Shown piece by piece: positions 61,114 through 64,000 of a DNA stretch of 64,000 nucleotides; positions within the stretch are counted from its first letter, which is position 1, and every line of letters starts with the position of its first letter. The notes under the pieces were generated by a model that saw only the letters and a list, made by a program, of their open reading frames with translations, ran no database searches and was not told the origin of the DNA. The position numbers and the translations under genes are program-made. The DNA lies in assembly GCF_022637555.1 (NCBI RefSeq), contig NZ_CP093342.1, positions 1,922,001 to 1,986,000 on the forward strand, in the 5' to 3' direction. This DNA comes from Microbacterium sp. H1-D42 (lineage in GTDB: Bacteria > Actinomycetota > Actinomycetes > Actinomycetales > Microbacteriaceae).

Positions 61114-61323
61114 TCAGACGTCGGCGACCTTGCGGCCCTTGTACTCGAGGAACAGCTCAGTGCCCTGCGAGTCGGTGACGACCTTGGCCTGGTGCGGACG
61201 GCTGTAGACGACCTGACCGTTCTCGATGGTCTTCACCAGAGCGGTGGGCGTCGCCTTCCACTGCGCACGGCGCGAGCGGGTGTTCGAACGGGAGACCTTG
61301 CGCTTCGGGGGGTTACCGGCCAT
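61114..61323 (-). CDS. rpmF: 50S ribosomal protein L32
   Basis: At 69 residues: MAGNPPKRKVSRSNTRSRRA, QWKATPTALVKTIENGQVVY and SRPHQAKVVTDSQGTELFL. The usual zinc Cys residues are absent, as in the Zn-independent paralogue form. It follows yceD by 2 nt, the standard yceD-rpmF pair. The start is the ATG at 61323, with AGAGAGC upstream. Confidence 0.95.
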   Translation of the reverse strand: MAGNPPKRKVSRSNTRSRRAQWKATPTALVKTIENGQVVYSRPHQAKVVTDSQGTELFLEYKGRKVADV

Positions 61324-61325
61324 GA

Positions 61326-61886
61326 CTAGCTCTCTTCTTTCTCGGCGGCACGACTCTCTGTCGTGTCGTCCTGGTCTGTGATCTGTCGGAGCGCGCTCCA
61401 CCGTGGATCGATGGGAGCAGCGCTCTCTGCTCCGGTGCTAACGGTCAGCTTCTCGCCCGTCACAGGGTCGAGCCCCAGGCAATCCGGCTGACACACCGGC
61501 TGAAAAGGAAGCGACAATACCATCGCATCCCTGACCAGAGTTTCAAGATCCACGTGGTCGTCTTGAACCTCGAAGTCAGTTTCTTCCTGTCCAGGATACG
61601 CGAAAAGCTCCTGGAACTCGACTTCGACAGGCGCAGAGATGTCTGTGAGGCATCGACCGCAGACTCCGACGTACTCGGCATCGACCGTTCCTGACACCAG
61701 GATCCCCTCGTGCACCGACTCCAGACGCACGTCCAGATCCAGCGTCTCACCGGCTTCGACGGTGACGATCCCCTCACCCCACTTGTCGGCGAGAGTCACT
61801 TCGAAGCGATGCTCTCGCATCTCTCCGGGCTTTCGTACGATATCGCGGACGGGCAGGAAGAACGGGCCGTTCACTCGGGACTTCAC
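61326..61886 (-). CDS. YceD/DUF177 family protein
   Basis: The 186-residue protein has the DUF177 pattern: LDVRLESVHEGILVSGTVDA, the CGRCLTDISAPVEVEFQELF motif and LSLPFQPVCQPDCLGLDP. YceD acts in 23S rRNA/L32 metabolism in plants and bacteria. The GTG start at 61886 lies 6 nt after TAGCAT (61893-61898), so the mRNA is probably leaderless. Confidence 0.9.
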   Translation of the reverse strand: MKSRVNGPFFLPVRDIVRKPGEMREHRFEVTLADKWGEGIVTVEAGETLDLDVRLESVHEGILVSGTVDAEYVGVCGRCLTDISAPVEVEFQELFAYPGQEETDFEVQDDHVDLETLVRDAMVLSLPFQPVCQPDCLGLDPVTGEKLTVSTGAESAAPIDPRWSALRQITDQDDTTESRAAEKEES

Positions 61887-61892
61887 CCCGCC

Positions 61893-61898
61893 ATGCTA
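61893..61898 (-). promoter_or_regulatory. Leaderless -10 box of yceD-rpmF-rnc-mutM
   Basis: TAGCAT on the minus strand, 6 nt before the GTG. The same spacing occurs in a housekeeping operon, so leaderless starts are a host feature and not unique to the island. Confidence 0.6.
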
Positions 61899-61932
61899 CC
61901 TGGCCCACATGTCCGCGGGGCCGGAAGCCCGT

Positions 61933-62430
61933 TCAGAGACCGCGGGCGCCCGTGTCGAGGAACGAGGCCACCACGGGTGGCACGAACGGCGACACGTCGC
62001 CGCCGAGAGACGCGACCTGCCGCACCAGCGAACTCGACACCATCGCGTGCGACGGGTCTGGCAGCAGGAACACCGTCTCGATCCCGGCGAGGTGGCGGTT
62101 CACGATCGCCATGGGCGATTCGTAGGCGACGTCGACCTGCGAGCGGATGCCCTTGACGAGCACCCCGGCATCGACATCACGCGCATAGTCGACGAGAAGT
62201 CCCATGCTCCAGGAGCCGACGATGATGTGCCCTTCGATCCCGGCCTCGGCGATCGACTGCTCGAGCAGAGTCATCCGCTGCGCGATCGGCAGCATCGCCT
62301 CTTTGCCGGGGTTGTGCACCACCAGCACATGCAGCTCGTCGTACAGACGCGCGGCACGGGAGATCACATCGAGGTGACCGAGAGTGGGCGGGTCGAAGGA
62401 TCCTGGGACGACGGCGATCCGACTGTTCAC
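61933..62430 (-). CDS. coaD: Phosphopantetheine adenylyltransferase
   Basis: CoaD makes dephospho-CoA. The 165-residue protein has the nucleotidyltransferase motif [59 protein letters not shown] and the ISSTxxR-type [17 protein letters not shown] chose the GTG at 62430, preceded by GGAGTCGAA. It lies between yceD and recG. The rsmD gene that often precedes coaD is not here. Confidence 0.94.
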   Translation of the reverse strand: MNSRIAVVPGSFDPPTLGHLDVISRAARLYDELHVLVVHNPGKEAMLPIAQRMTLLEQSIAEAGIEGHIIVGSWSMGLLVDYARDVDAGVLVKGIRSQVDVAYESPMAIVNRHLAGIETVFLLPDPSHAMVSSSLVRQVASLGGDVSPFVPPVVASFLDTGARGL

Positions 62431-62479
62431 TTCGACTCCCTCCGGCCGCTCACTGCGGCGCGCGATCACAGCCTATCGG

Positions 62480-64000
62480 TCAGTTCTTTGCAAGCGCCGC
62501 ACGGTCGGATTCGCTGACGCGCCCCTCGATCGCCGCGCGCAGACCGGGATGGTCGGCCAGCGTTGGGTCCTGTTCGAGGATGCCCTCGGCGAGCTCGCGC
62601 GCATGCGCGATGAGCCCGGCATCCTTCACCACGCGCAGCAGTCGCAGCGACGATTTGACCCCGGCCTGTGCGGCACCGAGCACGTCGCCCTCGCCGCGCA
62701 GCTCGAGATCGACCTCGGCCAGTTCGAAGCCGTCGATGGTCGCCGCCACGGCCTCGACCCGTTCGCGCGCCAAAGACCCGACCTCGGCCTCTGTCACCAG
62801 CAGACACAGCCCGGCGTGCTCACCTCGGCCCACCCGGCCACGCAGCTGGTGCAGCTGCGAGACACCGAAGCGATCGGCGTCCATGATCACCATCATCGAG
62901 GCGTTCGGCACGTCGACGCCGACCTCGATGACGGTCGTCGCGATGAGCAGGTCGAGCTCGCCTCGGGCGAAGGCCTGCATGACCGCGTCCTTCTGCTCGG
63001 AGGGCATCTTGCCGTGCAGCACCGCCCGCCGCACCTGCGAGAGCACGGGGTGAGTGGCCAGCGTGGCGTCCAGCTGCACGACGCCCCACCTCGGTCCCTT
63101 GCCCTCGGCATCCGGTGGCGTCGCGTCGCCCGATTCCACCGCGTCCTTCTCGGTGTCGATCGCCGCGCACACGGCGAACACCTGCCGCCCCTTGGCGATC
63201 TCCTCGCCGGCGCGCTCCCACACCCGTCCGAACCACTCCGGCTTCTCGGCGAGGGGGGCGACGAAAGTCTGGATTCCGGCACGACCGGCCGGCATCGAGC
63301 GGATGACCGAGGTGTCGAGGTCGCCGAAGACCGTCATCGCGACCGTTCGAGGGATCGGCGTCGCCGTGAGCACGATCGCGTGCGGTGCGGTGCCCTTCGC
63401 CCGAAGCGTCTCGCGCTGCTCGACGCCGAAGCGGTGCTGCTCGTCGACGACGACGAGCGCGAGATCGGCGAAGGTCGTCTTCTCGGACAGCAGGGCATGA
63501 GTGCCGATGACGATCAGGGATTGACCCGAGGCCACCCGCAGAGCGGCTTTGCGTCGCATCGGCGCCGACATCTGGCCCGTGAGCAGCGTCGGGATGAGGT
63601 GAGCTGCGACGTCGGGCCCGAGCATCTTCGTGATCGATCGAAGGTGCTGCGCTGCGAGCACCTCGGTGGGGGCGATGAGCGCGGCCTGTCCCCCGGACTC
63701 GGCCACCTGCAGCATGGCGCGCAGCGCGACGAGCGTCTTGCCAGATCCGACCTCGCCCTGGATCAGCCGGTTCATCGGGCGGTCGGCCGTCAGATCTGCC
63801 GCGATCTCGGCGCCGACGCGCTGCTGATCGGCGGTGAGGGTGAACGGCAGGGTCGCGTCGAAGCGCTCCAGCAGCCCGCCCGGCGTCGCGTGCCGCGGCG
63901 TGGCGGTGAGTGCCCGCACCTGTTCACGCTGCTGCAGCAATGCAGCCTGCAGAGTGAGCGCCTCATGCGCCCGCAGAGTGCGCACGGCCGGGTCGATCTC
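62480..64000 (-). CDS. recG: ATP-dependent DNA helicase RecG, 5' end beyond the window
   Basis: RecG rescues stalled forks by branch migration. The visible 506 residues hold the whole helicase part: LIQGEVGSGKTLVALRAM (Walker A), ALVVVDEQHRFGVEQRETL (DEQH box), LTATPIPRTVAMTVFGDL, VIEVGVDVPNASMMVI and QLHQLRGRVGRGEHAGLCL, followed by the C-terminal ELRGEGDVLGAAQAG. The N-terminal wedge domain (about 200 residues in the family) lies to the right of the window. The frame is open to base 64000. Confidence 0.96.
   Translation of the reverse strand, partial: EIDPAVRTLRAHEALTLQAALLQQREQVRALTATPRHATPGGLLERFDATLPFTLTADQQRVGAEIAADLTADRPMNRLIQGEVGSGKTLVALRAMLQVAESGGQAALIAPTEVLAAQHLRSITKMLGPDVAAHLIPTLLTGQMSAPMRRKAALRVASGQSLIVIGTHALLSEKTTFADLALVVVDEQHRFGVEQRETLRAKGTAPHAIVLTATPIPRTVAMTVFGDLDTSVIRSMPAGRAGIQTFVAPLAEKPEWFGRVWERAGEEIAKGRQVFAVCAAIDTEKDAVESGDATPPDAEGKGPRWGVVQLDATLATHPVLSQVRRAVLHGKMPSEQKDAVMQAFARGELDLLIATTVIEVGVDVPNASMMVIMDADRFGVSQLHQLRGRVGRGEHAGLCLLVTEAEVGSLARERVEAVAATIDGFELAEVDLELRGEGDVLGAAQAGVKSSLRLLRVVKDAGLIAHARELAEGILEQDPTLADHPGLRAAIEGRVSESDRAALAKN

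Noticed and set aside
62431..62479. rsmD expected near coaD-recG
   Set aside because: Only 49 bp separate the two genes and no methyltransferase motif is present, so rsmD is elsewhere or absent. This is not treated as a finding because gene order varies.
1..64000. tRNA, rRNA, riboswitch or insertion-sequence copies
   Set aside because: No cloverleaf, rRNA segment, known riboswitch core or transposase frame with terminal inverted repeats was seen when reading through. A tRNAscan/Infernal run would be needed to exclude them fully.

Overview
The window is high-GC actinobacterial chromosome, most likely from Microbacteriaceae (Microbacterium-like). The signs are GC-rich codon usage, the gene orders pyrH-frr-cdsA, rpsB-tsf, rplS-lepB-rnhB-DUF2469-yraN-comM-dprA-xerC and rpsP-khpA-rimM-trmD, and the actinobacterial cluster recG-coaD-yceD-rpmF-rnc-mutM / smc-ftsY. 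No tRNA, rRNA or CRISPR array was seen.

Region 1 (1-36 kb) is mostly conserved housekeeping. It holds translation and protein-export genes (frr, tsf, rpsB, rplS, rpsP, map, lepB, ffh, ftsY), RNA and DNA maintenance genes (trmD, rimM, khpA, rnhB, xerC, dprA, comM, smc), phospholipid and nucleotide synthesis (cdsA, pyrH), glycerol use (glpD-glpK), lipoate synthesis (lipB-lipA), and a few regulators and uncharacterised proteins. Many neighbours overlap by 4 bp (ATGA/GTGA), so they are probably translationally coupled.

Region 2 (36.1-41.1 kb) starts with a good promoter, a 31-codon leader ORF and a run of hairpins. Next come a 96-residue protein, two paralogous double-GNAT acetyltransferases and an ABC exporter (ATPase plus FtsX-like permease). 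This looks like a resistance or export module with a possible attenuator.

Region 3 (41.1-59.5 kb) is an accessory island between smc and mutM, which are normally close neighbours. The island is built at the 3' end of mutM. Two orphan copies of the mutM zinc-finger-coding 3' end lie at 41.10-41.24 kb and 55.22-55.37 kb. The functional mutM (59.51-60.40 kb) carries a third version whose codon usage changes abruptly at residue 253. Short repeats recur at the three boundaries (41.24, 55.37, 59.43 kb). I read this as two successive integrations, each supplying mutM with a replacement 3' end. No integrase is visible, but two tandem excisionase-like HTH genes sit at the left boundary.

The island cargo looks defence-like. 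It has an XRE regulator with a transglutaminase-like protein; a two-gene operon of an unknown protein plus a 1051-residue nuclease-like/LRV-HEAT-repeat protein; a NucS-like nuclease with an EVE/PUA-like C-terminus; two copies of a DUF4062 gene, one divergent from an intact membrane coiled-coil partner and one from a broken partner; a Vsr/DUF559-like nuclease; and several coupled genes of unknown function. Many of these genes have a TAGNNT -10 box 6-7 nt before the start codon, which suggests leaderless transcripts.

Region 4 (59.5-64 kb) resumes the housekeeping cluster mutM-rnc-rpmF-yceD-coaD-recG, with recG cut by the right edge. The first gene of the window is cut by the left edge.
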